The notes beneath the pieces are model-generated. The model searched no databases, was not told the origin of the DNA, and was given only the letters and a program-made list of their open reading frames with translations. Positions 7,551 to 16,212 of a DNA stretch of 64,000 bases are shown here, one piece after another. The stretch spans positions 2,170,001-2,234,000 of the forward strand of contig OZ219748.1 of the NCBI GenBank assembly GCA_964291335.2. The letters run 5' to 3'. How positions within the stretch are numbered: position 1 is the stretch's first letter; each line of letters begins with the position of its first letter. This DNA is from G964291335 sp964291335 (GTDB taxonomy: Bacteria; Chloroflexota; Dehalococcoidia; Lucifugimonadales; UBA3495). The position numbers and the translations under genes are program-made.

Positions 7551-8986
7551 CTTCGCTTGAACACCAGCTTCAGGTGGGTACGATCGAACCGGAACTTGTG
7601 CCGTATCCGGTTCTCCAAGTAACGTTGATAGGTAAAGTGTACCAGAGTGGGGTTGTTTACGGTAAAGAGAAAGGTGGGCGGATTGACGCCGACCTGGCTG
7701 ACCCGGGTAATGCGGAGCGATTCGCCGCGCCGTCGTCCCCTGGCTTTGACCGGCGGGGGCGTATGGTCAGTCAACGCCTCGGCCAGCAGATACTGCAAGT
7801 CGCGCCCCGGAACCCAGCGCATCCGCTCCTGCCACAGGTCCAGAGCAGTGTTCAGCAAGGTCGTTATCCCCTGACGCTGCAAGGCCGACGTGAAGCAAAT
7901 CGGCACATAGGGCATAAAGTGGAGCCGTTCCTGTACCCGGGCGATGGCTTCTTCCTCAGCGTAACGCTCGCCTGTCGGCATCAAATCCCACTTGTTAACC
8001 ACCACAATTATGCCGCGGCCCATATCCCAAGCCAGGCCGGCGATATGGGCATCCTGAGCGGTGGCCAATTCAGCGGCGTCGGTTACCAGCAGGGTTATGT
8101 CGCTGCGATTGACTGCGTTGACCGAGCGCAGCACGCTGTATTTTTCGATGCCCGGCTTCACCTGCCCGGGGCGGCGGATGCCGGCGGTGTCAATCAGGGT
8201 AATGGAACGCCCCGAATAGGTCATCTGGGTGTCCAGGGCGTCGCGCGTCGTGCCGGCCACGTCGCTGACAATGGCCCGGTCCTGGCCCAGAACGGCGTTG
8301 AGCAGCATGGACTTGCCGGCGTTTGTGCGGCCTACGATAGCCAGCCGCAGTTCCGGCGCCGGCGTCGGGGAAGCCAGCTCCGAAGTCTCCGCCAAGCGGT
8401 CTTCGTCAAGCTCGCCCCTTTCTTCCCGGTAACCGGCCGGGGCCGGCAGATGATGGGTTACCCGCTCCATCAGGTCATAAATCCCGTAGTTGTGGTAGGC
8501 GCTGATCATCACCGAGTCAGGCATACCCAGCTGGTAGAACTCGGCAGCGGCGGCCTCCCTGGCGTCATTGTCAATTTTGTTAACGGCCAGGATAACCGGC
8601 TTGGCGGCCCGGCGCAGGCGGTCGGCAATTTCCAGGTCGGTAGGGGTCAGACCATCGACCGCATCGGTAACCAGGACGATTACGTCGGCGCCGGCCATGG
8701 CCATATCGGCCTGCTCCTGCACCATCCGGCGGATGTGGCCTTCCGGGTCCGACTCCAGCCCCCCGGTATCCACCAGAATAAAGCGGTAGTCCGCCCATTC
8801 CACCTCCGACATCAGCCGGTCCCGGGTGGTGCCGGCCACGTCGGAAACGATGGCATGGCGGCGAGCCAGGATACGGTTAAACAGGGATGACTTGCCCACA
8901 TTGGGGCGACCCACTATTGCCACAATGGGCAGGGGACGCAGCTCTTCGCCGTTTAAGCCGCTTGCCAAATCAGTTTCACTTGCCAT
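7547..8986 (-). CDS. der: Ribosome-assembly GTPase Der (EngA)
   Basis: 479 residues from the ATG at 8986, chosen because AGGAAAGGAAA immediately precedes it. The upstream start 8 codons earlier has no site. Two tandem GTPase domains are visible. The first has GRPNVGKSSLFN, DTGGLE and NKID; the second has GRTNAGKSMLLN, DTAGI and NKWD. A C-terminal KH-like domain ends in FRFDRTHLKLVFKRR. Der acts in 50S subunit maturation. The first gene of the der-plsY pair. Confidence 0.95.
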   Translation of the reverse strand: MASETDLASGLNGEELRPLPIVAIVGRPNVGKSSLFNRILARRHAIVSDVAGTTRDRLMSEVEWADYRFILVDTGGLESDPEGHIRRMVQEQADMAMAGADVIVLVTDAVDGLTPTDLEIADRLRRAAKPVILAVNKIDNDAREAAAAEFYQLGMPDSVMISAYHNYGIYDLMERVTHHLPAPAGYREERGELDEDRLAETSELASPTPAPELRLAIVGRTNAGKSMLLNAVLGQDRAIVSDVAGTTRDALDTQMTYSGRSITLIDTAGIRRPGQVKPGIEKYSVLRSVNAVNRSDITLLVTDAAELATAQDAHIAGLAWDMGRGIIVVVNKWDLMPTGERYAEEEAIARVQERLHFMPYVPICFTSALQRQGITTLLNTALDLWQERMRWVPGRDLQYLLAEALTDHTPPPVKARGRRRGESLRITRVSQVGVNPPTFLFTVNNPTLVHFTYQRYLENRIRHKFRFDRTHLKLVFKRR

Positions 8987-9081
8987 TTTCCTTTCCTGGC
9001 CGCAGGACACGCAAAAACCGCCAACAAAGCCAACAAGCCGGCCGGTCGATTTCGCAAAGTTTTCGTGTCCGTTAAGGTGAA

Positions 9082-10005
9082 TTATGAATTAAGCAGAAAT
9101 TCCAGAACCGCCTTTTGGGCGTGCTTGCGGTTGTGGGCCTGGGCATAAGCAATAGACTGGGGGTGTTCCAGCATTCCCGGGGGCACTTCCTCCCCATAGT
9201 GGGCCGGCATATCGTGCATAAAGTGAGCCGCAGGCCTGGCGGAAGACAGCAGGGCCGGGTCCACCGCATACCCTTGAAAGGCCGCCAACCGGGTTTCCCG
9301 TTCTGCTTCGTTGCCCATACTGGTCCAAACATCGGTATAAACAACGTCGGCGGCAGATACCGCTTCCAGCGGATCCCGCAAGGGCAGAACTGACGCAGCT
9401 CCCCGGGCGCGCCGGCGGGCCGCCTGCAAAGTGGCCTCATCCAGGTCGTAGCCCTCCGGAGATGCAATGGCAAAGTCCATGCCCACGGCCGGCAAAGCCA
9501 GGCACAGGCTCCGCGCCACGTTGTTGCCATCGCCGATGAAGGCCAGTTTGCGCCGCTGCAGCCCGCCCTGGTGTTCGGCAATAGTCAGCAGATCGGCCAT
9601 AACCTGGCAGGGGTGTTCCCAATCGGAAAGGGCGTTGACCACCGGCACGCTGGCATACCGGGCCAGTTCTTCCAGGCTTCGGTGAGAGTTAACCCGGGCA
9701 ATAATGCAATCCACGTAACCGGAGAGAACCCGGGCCACGTCGGAAACCGGCTCCCGGACGCCCAGCCCTACTTCCTCCGGCCCCATGTAAAGAGAATATC
9801 CGCCGAGTTCATGGATGCCCGCCATAAAACTCGCCTTGGTGCGCAGGGACGGTTTCTCAAAAAGCAATGCCATCTTTTTGCCCCGCAGAATCCGGCCGGC
9901 ACTGGCCCCATCGAGGCCTTTCAGCGCTAAAGCCCGACGCAGAAGGGCGGTGGTGTTCTCGGCTGAAAGGTCGGTTACAGACAAAAAATGTCGGATAGCT
10001 GGCAT
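9082..10005 (-). CDS. argF: Ornithine carbamoyltransferase
   Basis: 307 residues from MPAIRHFLSVTDLS, with AGGAG 10 nt upstream. It catalyses carbamoyl phosphate plus ornithine to citrulline. Family motifs are FEKPSLRTKASF (carbamoyl-phosphate loop; normally S-T-R-T-R), DWEHPCQVMADLLT, GDGNNVARS, and DVWTSMG for ornithine. The normally conserved HCLP motif reads HDMPAHYGEE, so the ornithine-contacting Cys is replaced by Asp, and STRTR reads SLRTK. The length and the DVWxSMG motif still point to an ornithine enzyme rather than aspartate carbamoyltransferase, but substrate specificity is not certain. No other arg genes are adjacent. Confidence 0.88.
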   Translation of the reverse strand: MPAIRHFLSVTDLSAENTTALLRRALALKGLDGASAGRILRGKKMALLFEKPSLRTKASFMAGIHELGGYSLYMGPEEVGLGVREPVSDVARVLSGYVDCIIARVNSHRSLEELARYASVPVVNALSDWEHPCQVMADLLTIAEHQGGLQRRKLAFIGDGNNVARSLCLALPAVGMDFAIASPEGYDLDEATLQAARRRARGAASVLPLRDPLEAVSAADVVYTDVWTSMGNEAERETRLAAFQGYAVDPALLSSARPAAHFMHDMPAHYGEEVPPGMLEHPQSIAYAQAHNRKHAQKAVLEFLLNS

Positions 10006-10444
10006 GGCTGGCAATCTCCTGACTCGGAAATGATAGCACAAACCCCTTTCCCGTGATACATTTACGCTGCCGCCGGCAGCCAGTTTACCGCAAAGCATGC
10101 AAATAGCCGGGCGTGTTATGCCTCCGGTTTCATTCGAGGCCGGTTAACGCCGGCGAATACCCAAGCGTACCGGCCTTCCGATTTTCCCTTTTCAGCGCCG
10201 GTTCGTCCCGATGGTCGGCTTGGTAGGCCGCTCTGACTTGTTCTTGCCGGGTTAATCCTGTTAACCTTGAGCCGGCAATTTCACGGCGCGGCAATTCTGC
10301 AGCGGGCGGTTCCGGTGGCCGCTTGCCCGTTACCAGGGCCGGCCGCCGTTCCGGGCGCCGGCCTTGCTATCAGCAACCCGGTACGGCAGAGCGGGAGCGC
10401 TTTTCACTGCGCCCCGGCGGTTCGCGCCGGCAGGAGCGGCAGGT
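10006..10444. other. Divergent intergenic region between argF and the thioesterase gene
   Basis: 439 bp without a supported gene. At the left end is an extended -10 for argF on the minus strand (TGCTATCAT, 10038-10030), giving a short leader. The rest is GC-rich; no terminator or repeat was found. Confidence 0.45.
10030..10038 (-). promoter_or_regulatory. Extended -10 promoter candidate for argF
   Basis: On the minus strand TGCTATCAT fits an extended -10 (TGnTATnnT). No good -35 lies 17 nt upstream. The leader to the ATG at 10005 would be about 18 nt and includes the AGGAG ribosome site. Confidence 0.35.
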
Positions 10445-10804
10445 ATGACAACGTTGAACCCCGGCATTGCCCCGGGACTTAAAGGGCAGCGGCAAACCCT
10501 GGTATGCGAACACAACGTGGCCGGCCACGTGGACAAGTTCAGCACGCCTTCCATGATTGGCTTGATGGAGCGCGCCGCCATAGCGGCCATTGACCCATAC
10601 CTGGCAGAAGGCCAAACCTCGGTGGGTTTTGAGGTGAATGTGCGCCACCTGGCCCCTTCAGACCTGGGGGCAACGGTTACCGCCTGGGCCGAACTGCTGG
10701 AAGTCAGCCGCAACCGGCTGAGTTTCCAGGTAGAGGCCTACGACGGTGAACGCAAGATTGGGGAAGGCACGCACCGGCGGGCCATCATCGACCGAAGTCG
10801 CTAA
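10445..10804 (+). CDS. FlK-type (fluoroacetyl-CoA thioesterase family) hotdog thioesterase
   Basis: 119 residues from the ATG at 10445 with AGGAGCGGCAGGT upstream; the longer upstream frame is GC-rich filler. The single hotdog domain carries the catalytic triad pattern of FlK thioesterases: T34 in STPSMIG, E42 in LMERAA and H68 in VRHLAPS. The spacings of 8 and 26 equal those of T42/E50/H76 in Streptomyces FlK. Such enzymes hydrolyse small acyl-CoAs, and most genomic members have an unknown substrate. Resistance to fluoroacetate is not implied. The gene stands alone, and a strong GC hairpin follows about 110 bp downstream. Confidence 0.8.
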   Translation: MTTLNPGIAPGLKGQRQTLVCEHNVAGHVDKFSTPSMIGLMERAAIAAIDPYLAEGQTSVGFEVNVRHLAPSDLGATVTAWAELLEVSRNRLSFQVEAYDGERKIGEGTHRRAIIDRSR

Positions 10805-10912
10805 TCGCCGGCGTGGGGCGCCGGCTCAAGCGCCGGTTTCGACAGGGGACGTTCCCCGGTCAATCAGGTGAGTCTTTGGTGAACCGACGCGTTCACCGGC
10901 AATTGAACGACG

Positions 10913-10953
10913 CCAACCTCCGGGGCAGGGAATATGCCCGCCCCGGAGGTTGG
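10913..10953. terminator. Strong GC hairpin between convergent genes
   Basis: A perfect 14-bp stem (CCAACCTCCGGGGC with its complement) encloses a smaller AGGG/GCCC-containing loop. It lies between the thioesterase stop and the stop of the NHL-repeat gene on the other strand, where a bidirectional terminator would be expected. Neither side has a strong T-run, so it could instead be a transcript-stabilising hairpin. Confidence 0.5.
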
Positions 10954-10973
10954 TCGGAACTGGCCGCCGGGTA

Positions 10974-12005
10974 CTACAGATTGAGCTGCGGGTCCATATA
11001 CTCGTGGTCTTTCTCGTAAACCTGAACCCGGTTGCGCGCCGTGTCGCAGACCAGAAGCAGGTTGTTTTCCCGGTCAAAGGTACAGGCGACTGGCCGGACG
11101 AACTTCCGCTGTTGTTCGTACAGGTCGGGCACCCGGCGGCGGGCCTTAACCATATCCGGGTTGGCATCCAGGCCCATCTGCCCCCACTTGGAAACATCCA
11201 CCGCATCCCCTTCCAGGTACGCTATGGGGAGACCTTCCGGTTCGTAAATAACCACCCGGTCATTCATACAGTCAACGACATAAACATCGCCGTCCCCGTC
11301 AACGCAAACGTCGGTGGGATACTGCAAGGCCGCCTTGCCGTTGATTGTGTGGGTGAAAGTGCGCAGGTGCGTGCCGCCGGGGGTAAACTTCTGAACCCGG
11401 TGGTTGCCCCAGTCGGCCACGTAAAGGTCGCCGTTATGGTCAATGGTGATACCGTAGGGCATTTCCAGCTCGCCCTCGCCACTGCCCTTGCTGCCGAAGC
11501 CGCCCAGGTATTCGCCATCCCTGCTGAATTTCTGAATACGGCTGTTGAAGGCATTGACAATCCAGAGGTTGTCATCGGCATCGAAGGCCATGCCGGCCGG
11601 CCCATTCAGCTGACCTTCGGCCTCCCCCTTCTGGCCGAAGCCGTGCAGTGGGTTGCCATCGGCGTCAAAGACGGCGACCCGGCACTGCCATTCGTCGGCG
11701 ACGTAAACCTTGCCCTCCTGGTCAACGGCCACGCCGGAAATCCAGGTAAAGGTAGTGGGTTCATCACTGCCATAGGCCAGGCCCTGCCGCCCGAACTCGC
11801 CCAGGTATTCCTGGTCAACGGTAAACTTGGTAACCCGAATGCCGCCGGGGTTCTGTTCGGTGGCCCGGTTGGTAACGTAAAGCACGCCGTCCCTGGCGGT
11901 GGCAATGCTGACCGGCTGGCTGAACCCCATACCGGCGGCGCCATTGCGACCGATATTGTGGCTGTAAAGCCAGGCGCGGCCGGCGGCTACAGTATTCTGT
12001 GCCAT
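10974..12005 (-). CDS. NHL-repeat six-bladed beta-propeller protein
   Basis: 343 residues built of about six NHL repeats, each with a glycine-rich turn and an aromatic strand. Examples are PTTFTWISGVAVDQEGKVYVA, GPAGMAFDADDNLWIVNAF, YGITIDHNGDLYVADWGNHR and PTDVCVDGDGDVYVVDC. There is no signal peptide, so it is probably cytoplasmic unless exported by another route. NHL propellers bind protein, RNA or ligands, and the role here is unknown. A strong AAAAGGAGG precedes the ATG. It lies downstream of DUF1800 and DUF1501 on the same strand, so it is likely the last gene of that cluster. Confidence 0.8.
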   Translation of the reverse strand: MAQNTVAAGRAWLYSHNIGRNGAAGMGFSQPVSIATARDGVLYVTNRATEQNPGGIRVTKFTVDQEYLGEFGRQGLAYGSDEPTTFTWISGVAVDQEGKVYVADEWQCRVAVFDADGNPLHGFGQKGEAEGQLNGPAGMAFDADDNLWIVNAFNSRIQKFSRDGEYLGGFGSKGSGEGELEMPYGITIDHNGDLYVADWGNHRVQKFTPGGTHLRTFTHTINGKAALQYPTDVCVDGDGDVYVVDCMNDRVVIYEPEGLPIAYLEGDAVDVSKWGQMGLDANPDMVKARRRVPDLYEQQRKFVRPVACTFDRENNLLLVCDTARNRVQVYEKDHEYMDPQLNL

Positions 12006-12145
12006 GTTCGCCTCCTTTTAGCGTTGGTATTTCGGAAAGAGAGCCGGGGAACCGCCCCGGTTGGGAAAGTTCACCCGGCCCCCGGCTCAATCCCCGCAGT
12101 CGTATGGTGGCAACTCGCTTGAGCGCCAGGCCTTTCAGCCGGCGA

Positions 12146-13276
12146 TTACTTCAGGCAGCTCATCTTCTCGAAGTTGCCGTTGACGATGGGGGCAGCGTCC
12201 ACGCCGAACCAGTCTTCCACGATGGTGCTGTAAGCGCCGCGGAAGTCGTAGTTGGGAACCAGGTCGCCCTGTTCCAGGTCTTTGGCTTCCCGGGACGGGT
12301 ATTCGCCGTACATTCCGCCCTTGACCGAATCGCCGATGACGAAGGCCACGCCGGCGGCGCCGTGATCCGTGCCGGAACCATTATCGCGCACCCGGCGGCC
12401 AAACTCGGAGAACAGGTACATAATCACGTTCTCGCCGGTGTTATGCTCTTTCAGGTCTGCAAAGAAAGCGGAGATGCCTTCCGACACGTCCTTCCACAGC
12501 TGCGGGTGGGCCGCCGCCTCGCCGGCGTGGGTGTCGAAGCTGGCGTGCTGGGTATAGAAGACCCGGGTCCCCAAATCGGCCAGGTAAACCTGGGCAATAT
12601 CGCGCAGATGCTGGGAGATGGCGGAACCGGGATACTCCACGCCGGAGGAGTAGCGCTCCGGGGCAACTTTAACAATATCGGCGCCAATCATCGCCTCCGT
12701 GCCGGTGGAGCGCAGGTAATCGGTTACAAAGCTGCCGCCAACGGTGGGGGAATACATCCGGCTGAACAGGTCCAGGGCCTTGGCCCGCTGTTCCTGGTCG
12801 CTGATGCCGGTGAGCAGGCCATAGGTTCCCAGGTCGGAAATGGCGGCAACCGGAACGCCCGGCACCGCCAGGGCGCGGGGCAGGCCATGCCCGAAGTTGA
12901 TGGCCGTCAGCACATTTTCCTTGTTGGGGTCCAGTTCCCGGGCCAGGCGGCCAGCCCACCCTTCCGTTCCCACCTTGTCCGGCTCGCAGGTATGCCAGAT
13001 GTCCATGGAGCGGAAGTGGGAGCGCGGGGAATCGGGGTAGCCAATGCCGTGGATTACCGCGACCTTGCCCTGATCATACAACTCCTTGACCGGGCCCATG
13101 GTGGGCATAAAGCCAAGTGCGTCGTCCACCTTGATGATGTCATCCACCTTGTAGCTCACGTTAGGGCGGTTGTCGTGATACAGCGGGTCGCTGTAGGGAA
13201 TGACCGTATTGAAATAGTCGTTGCCGCCGGTAAGCTGCAAAACGACAATGACCGGGTCTTTCTTCGTCGAAGTCAT
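12146..13276 (-). CDS. DUF1501 family protein
   Basis: 376 residues from the ATG at 13276, which has a near-perfect AAAAGGAGG 4-5 nt upstream; the track-length frame 39 codons longer overlaps the DUF1800 stop region. The start MTSTKKDPVIVVLQLTGGND is the typical DUF1501 opening strand (LxGGND). Later blocks are LGFMPTMGPVKELYDQGKVA, GIGYPDSPRSHFRSMDIWH, FDTHAGEAA and the C-terminal FSEFGRRVRDNGSGTDHG, characteristic of this sulfatase/alkaline-phosphatase-like fold. No Tat signal is visible, although many family members have one. DUF1501 and DUF1800 genes are nearly always paired, as here; the function is unknown. Confidence 0.88.
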   Translation of the reverse strand: MTSTKKDPVIVVLQLTGGNDYFNTVIPYSDPLYHDNRPNVSYKVDDIIKVDDALGFMPTMGPVKELYDQGKVAVIHGIGYPDSPRSHFRSMDIWHTCEPDKVGTEGWAGRLARELDPNKENVLTAINFGHGLPRALAVPGVPVAAISDLGTYGLLTGISDQEQRAKALDLFSRMYSPTVGGSFVTDYLRSTGTEAMIGADIVKVAPERYSSGVEYPGSAISQHLRDIAQVYLADLGTRVFYTQHASFDTHAGEAAAHPQLWKDVSEGISAFFADLKEHNTGENVIMYLFSEFGRRVRDNGSGTDHGAAGVAFVIGDSVKGGMYGEYPSREAKDLEQGDLVPNYDFRGAYSTIVEDWFGVDAAPIVNGNFEKMSCLK

Positions 13277-13361
13277 TATTCCTCCTTTTCTGCTCACTCT
13301 GCGAGGCAAGCCCCCGAGGGGATTTGGGTGAGCCAGGCCCACCCGGACTGCCATAAGGAAA

Positions 13362-14762
13362 TCAGGCGAACTGGAACTCGGTGGTTGCGCCAATCAGGGC
13401 CATCACTTCGGCGATGCGGGTGGCAGCGGCGGCCTCATCGCTCCAGTCCAGGTTGCCGCCGGTCTGCACATGGTGGTTCAACTGCTCCCGGGTCGCCTCG
13501 CTGAGTTCCAGGAAGCCCATGTGGTCCAGGCAGTGTTCCAGCAACTGGGCCGGAGTGGTAACGTTATCGTTTTTCATCCGGGCGATGATGCCCTGCATGC
13601 CGGGGAGAGCGGTCTGGTTGACGCTGTCAGCAACGAAGTTGATGCGGGCCAGCAGGGAACCGCTGTTAATCCACTCAGAGCCGGTATGCCAGCCTTCCAC
13701 GCTGGGCGGGTCCAGAATATCCTGACCCATATAGCCGGGTTCCCGGCAAATCCGGGCCAGCCCCGGGTCCGGGAAATTGTACAGGCCGACCATCTTCATG
13801 GTGCTGGCAACCACTTCCGCCGGGCTCTTAATCTTGGAAAAGCGGGCGTTCTTGAAGAACTCGGACTTGAACATGAAGCGCAGCACTGCCCGAATCTCGT
13901 AACCGGATTCCTCGAAGACATTGCACATCATATCCAGCGCTTCCTCGTCCCGGGCCGGCTCAATGGTCCAGGCGGGAACCTGCGGCTCATCGGCCACGAA
14001 GAAGTTATACAGGTGGCGGCAGATGAAGCGAGCGGTGGCCGGCTCCTTTACCACAATGTCAATAATGTCTTCCCCGTCGAAGTCGCCGGTCTGACCCAGG
14101 AACGTCTTGTCGTCAAAGTCGTGATCCTCCTCCCGGTACTCGAAGCGCCAAGGGTAACGGCCGTAGGGCTGGCGAGGCAGTTTGGGGGTGATGGTCCAGC
14201 CGGTGAAGGCGCGCGAGGCCTCGCGCACGTCCACCTCGGTGTAATTGCTGACGCCCATAGAGAAGAGTTCCAGCAACTCGCGGCCCCAGTTTTCGTTGAC
14301 GGCGTCCCGGTGGTTCTCGTTGTTGTCCAGCCAGTAAATCATGGCCGGGTTGCGGGACAACTCCAGCAGCAACTCCCGATAGTTGCCCATCCCTTTTTCC
14401 CGGAACATTTCAATCTGGGCAAGCATCTGGTCGCAGTTGTCCAGCTTGGAGTTTCCGGTGGCGAACACGTGGTGCCAGAAGAGGGCCATCTTCTCTTCCA
14501 GTGGCTTGTCGGTGCTGACCATATTATAGAGCCAGTTGGCCTGCCCCATAACCGGGTTGCCGCCGGGGAGCAGGGAGCCTGGGTGGTAGCGAAGCAGCAA
14601 CTCGCCCCGACCGCCATGCCGGTCTGCGGGAGGATCCACCAGTTCATCCACCACCGCATCATAGCCTTTGGCGGCCAGAGCCTCCAGTTCTTCCCGATTG
14701 GCGCCGAAACCGGCGCGCCGCATCAGGTGGGCCATTAACGCCAAGTTTTCTTTGTTTGACAT
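13362..14762 (-). CDS. DUF1800 family protein
   Basis: 466 residues. The N-terminus reads HLMRRAGFGANREELEALA, the DUF1800 hallmark (RRxGFG), followed by KMALFWHHVFATG (FWHxHF-like), the GRELLELFSMGVSNYTE block and a C-terminal PPSVEGWHTGSEWINSG. AGAAGGAGG lies 6 nt upstream of the ATG. It heads the DUF1800-DUF1501-NHL cluster behind a good sigma-70 promoter. The biochemical role is unknown; in other bacteria the pair is linked to large exported proteins and polysaccharide-related loci. Confidence 0.9.
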   Translation of the reverse strand: MSNKENLALMAHLMRRAGFGANREELEALAAKGYDAVVDELVDPPADRHGGRGELLLRYHPGSLLPGGNPVMGQANWLYNMVSTDKPLEEKMALFWHHVFATGNSKLDNCDQMLAQIEMFREKGMGNYRELLLELSRNPAMIYWLDNNENHRDAVNENWGRELLELFSMGVSNYTEVDVREASRAFTGWTITPKLPRQPYGRYPWRFEYREEDHDFDDKTFLGQTGDFDGEDIIDIVVKEPATARFICRHLYNFFVADEPQVPAWTIEPARDEEALDMMCNVFEESGYEIRAVLRFMFKSEFFKNARFSKIKSPAEVVASTMKMVGLYNFPDPGLARICREPGYMGQDILDPPSVEGWHTGSEWINSGSLLARINFVADSVNQTALPGMQGIIARMKNDNVTTPAQLLEHCLDHMGFLELSEATREQLNHHVQTGGNLDWSDEAAAATRIAEVMALIGATTEFQFA

Positions 14763-14821
14763 CCGATGCCTCCTTCTCGAATGTTTGCTGCCGGGGGTCT
14801 TAAGCCTTTGTGCTGATTGGG

Positions 14822-14850
14822 ATTTTAAGACAGCCGGAAGGGTCTGTCAA
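14822..14850 (-). promoter_or_regulatory. Sigma-70 promoter of the DUF1800-DUF1501-NHL cluster
   Basis: On the minus strand TTGACA (14850-14845) is followed by 17 nt and TAAAAT (14827-14822). The surrounding AT-rich stretch (14821-14910) contrasts with the GC-rich genome. The leader to the DUF1800 ATG is about 52 nt. Confidence 0.75.
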
Positions 14851-15249
14851 CTGATTTTCAGTTTTTGTAAATACTGAATGACTTCTAATAGTCAATATAA
14901 TTTAGAAATAGTTGAGCCGCACCGGTTGAGGCTGGCATGACGGGGCTATTATAAACCCGTTGCTCCGCCGGGGGCCAGGCCTCTGAAGGCGCTTCAGGAG
15001 GGCCAGCCACGCCTTCGGCCTGACGGAACGGTAGCTGCGGGATGAAATTACCAGCCAATGCTGCCCTTGCTCCGCCGGTAGAAAGGCGTTATCGCCGCCA
15101 TTCAGAGCTTGCCCAATGACGGCCCTGAGGCAGGAGAGCGGAAGGTACGCTGCCTCGATATTCATGGGGCCTCGGGGCGTACGAAAGAACCGGCTGCCAG
15201 CCCGACTTCCCCGGCCGTCCCGGTTCTGAACCGGAGCGGGCCGGAGCGG
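14851..15249. other. Intergenic stretch with a doubtful small frame
   Basis: An AT-rich block (to about 14910) upstream of the DUF1800 promoter may be an UP element or regulator site. The rest is GC-rich. A minus-strand frame at 14902-15165 (87 codons, MNIEAAYLPLSCLRAVIGQA at its start) has plausible composition but no ribosome site and no family resemblance, so it is not called as a gene. Confidence 0.4.
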
Positions 15250-16212
15250 TTACTGCCAGTAATCGGCCAGGGCCAGAAGCATGCTGCCCATATGGGGATG
15301 CGCCGGCTCCACATCTACCGCGAGGCCCGCTTCCCGCAGCCGCCGGCTGCATACCGGCCCCACCGAGGCTACTACCACGCCGGGAGCGGCGCCGCTGCGG
15401 CCCTCCCGGCGGTCGGCCCCCAGGCAATCCCGCAAGGCCGGCTCCTTGCCGGCCCTGGCGGCGATGGTCAGCAGGTTGCCCACCTGGGGCTGGCTGGTAA
15501 AGGCAATGGCGTCAATCCCGCCTTTGGTCAGCGCAGTCAGCATAGCCAGCACCGGGGCTTCGTCGGCGGGCAGCCCCCAAGTATAAAGGCTCACTTCCCG
15601 CACCCGGGCGCCCCGTTCCACCAGGTACTGTACCAGGGGACGATTGGGGCCGCCGTAGCGCTGTAAGGCCACCACCCGGCCGGTCAGCACCTGGTCTTGC
15701 AGCGCGTTAATCAGGTCGGTGGTAGTATAAGGTTCCGGGGGCATAAGGTCGATCTGAATCTTGTACTTACGGAGCGCGCGTCCCGGTTTGGGGCTGCGGG
15801 CGATAACGGTCAACCGCTCCAGAGCCTGAAGGAACTCATCCCGGCGCCCCATGGCGGCAGCGGCGGCAACCAGGGCCTCAGTACCCACGCCGGTAAGCAG
15901 TATTACGGCATCAATCTGCCCGGCGCAGGCATCCAGTATCAGCTGCTGCACCTCCGGGCTGTTGTGGCAGTAAACCTCCTGTAACGCCGGCGCCGGGTAG
16001 GGAATGCCGCCGTGCCGTTTAATCAGCCCGGCCATTTCCGAAGCCATGCGCGCTTCCACGAATGCAATCGTCCTGCCGTCCAGCGAAGCCAAGTCAAACC
16101 CCTTCCCAAACAAAATCCGCGAAGCGCGCCCAGCGCCGCCGGGGAACATGTCCTGCCGGGGCGGCTGCGGGCATGGTTCCGTGGCGCCGACCGACGGGGT
16201 TAAACCGCGCAC
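15250..16212 (-). CDS. hemD: Uroporphyrinogen-III synthase
   Basis: 320 residues if the GTG at 16212 is used. This overlaps the last codons of the upstream reductase gene and implies coupling; the conserved part begins at LDGRTIAFVEARMASEMAGL. HemD closes hydroxymethylbilane to uroporphyrinogen III, the precursor of siroheme and haem. The two-lobed fold is visible: DAVILLTGVGTEALVAAA in lobe one, then VALQRYGGPNRPLVQYLVERG, VREVSLYTW, DAIAFTSQPQVGNLLTIA and a final VASVGPVCSRRLREAGLAVD. HemD is poorly conserved, but these strands are diagnostic. Its place after a siroheme-dependent reductase suggests supply of siroheme precursor. Confidence 0.85.
   Translation of the reverse strand: MRGLTPSVGATEPCPQPPRQDMFPGGAGRASRILFGKGFDLASLDGRTIAFVEARMASEMAGLIKRHGGIPYPAPALQEVYCHNSPEVQQLILDACAGQIDAVILLTGVGTEALVAAAAAMGRRDEFLQALERLTVIARSPKPGRALRKYKIQIDLMPPEPYTTTDLINALQDQVLTGRVVALQRYGGPNRPLVQYLVERGARVREVSLYTWGLPADEAPVLAMLTALTKGGIDAIAFTSQPQVGNLLTIAARAGKEPALRDCLGADRREGRSGAAPGVVVASVGPVCSRRLREAGLAVDVEPAHPHMGSMLLALADYWQ

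Noticed and set aside
10444..10804. Fluoroacetate resistance gene
   Set aside because: The T/E/H triad matches the FlK family, but most genomic members have other or unknown substrates and nothing nearby relates to organofluorines.
14902..15165. An 87-codon minus-strand frame between the DUF1800 gene and hemD
   Set aside because: No ribosome site, no recognisable motif; not supported beyond composition.
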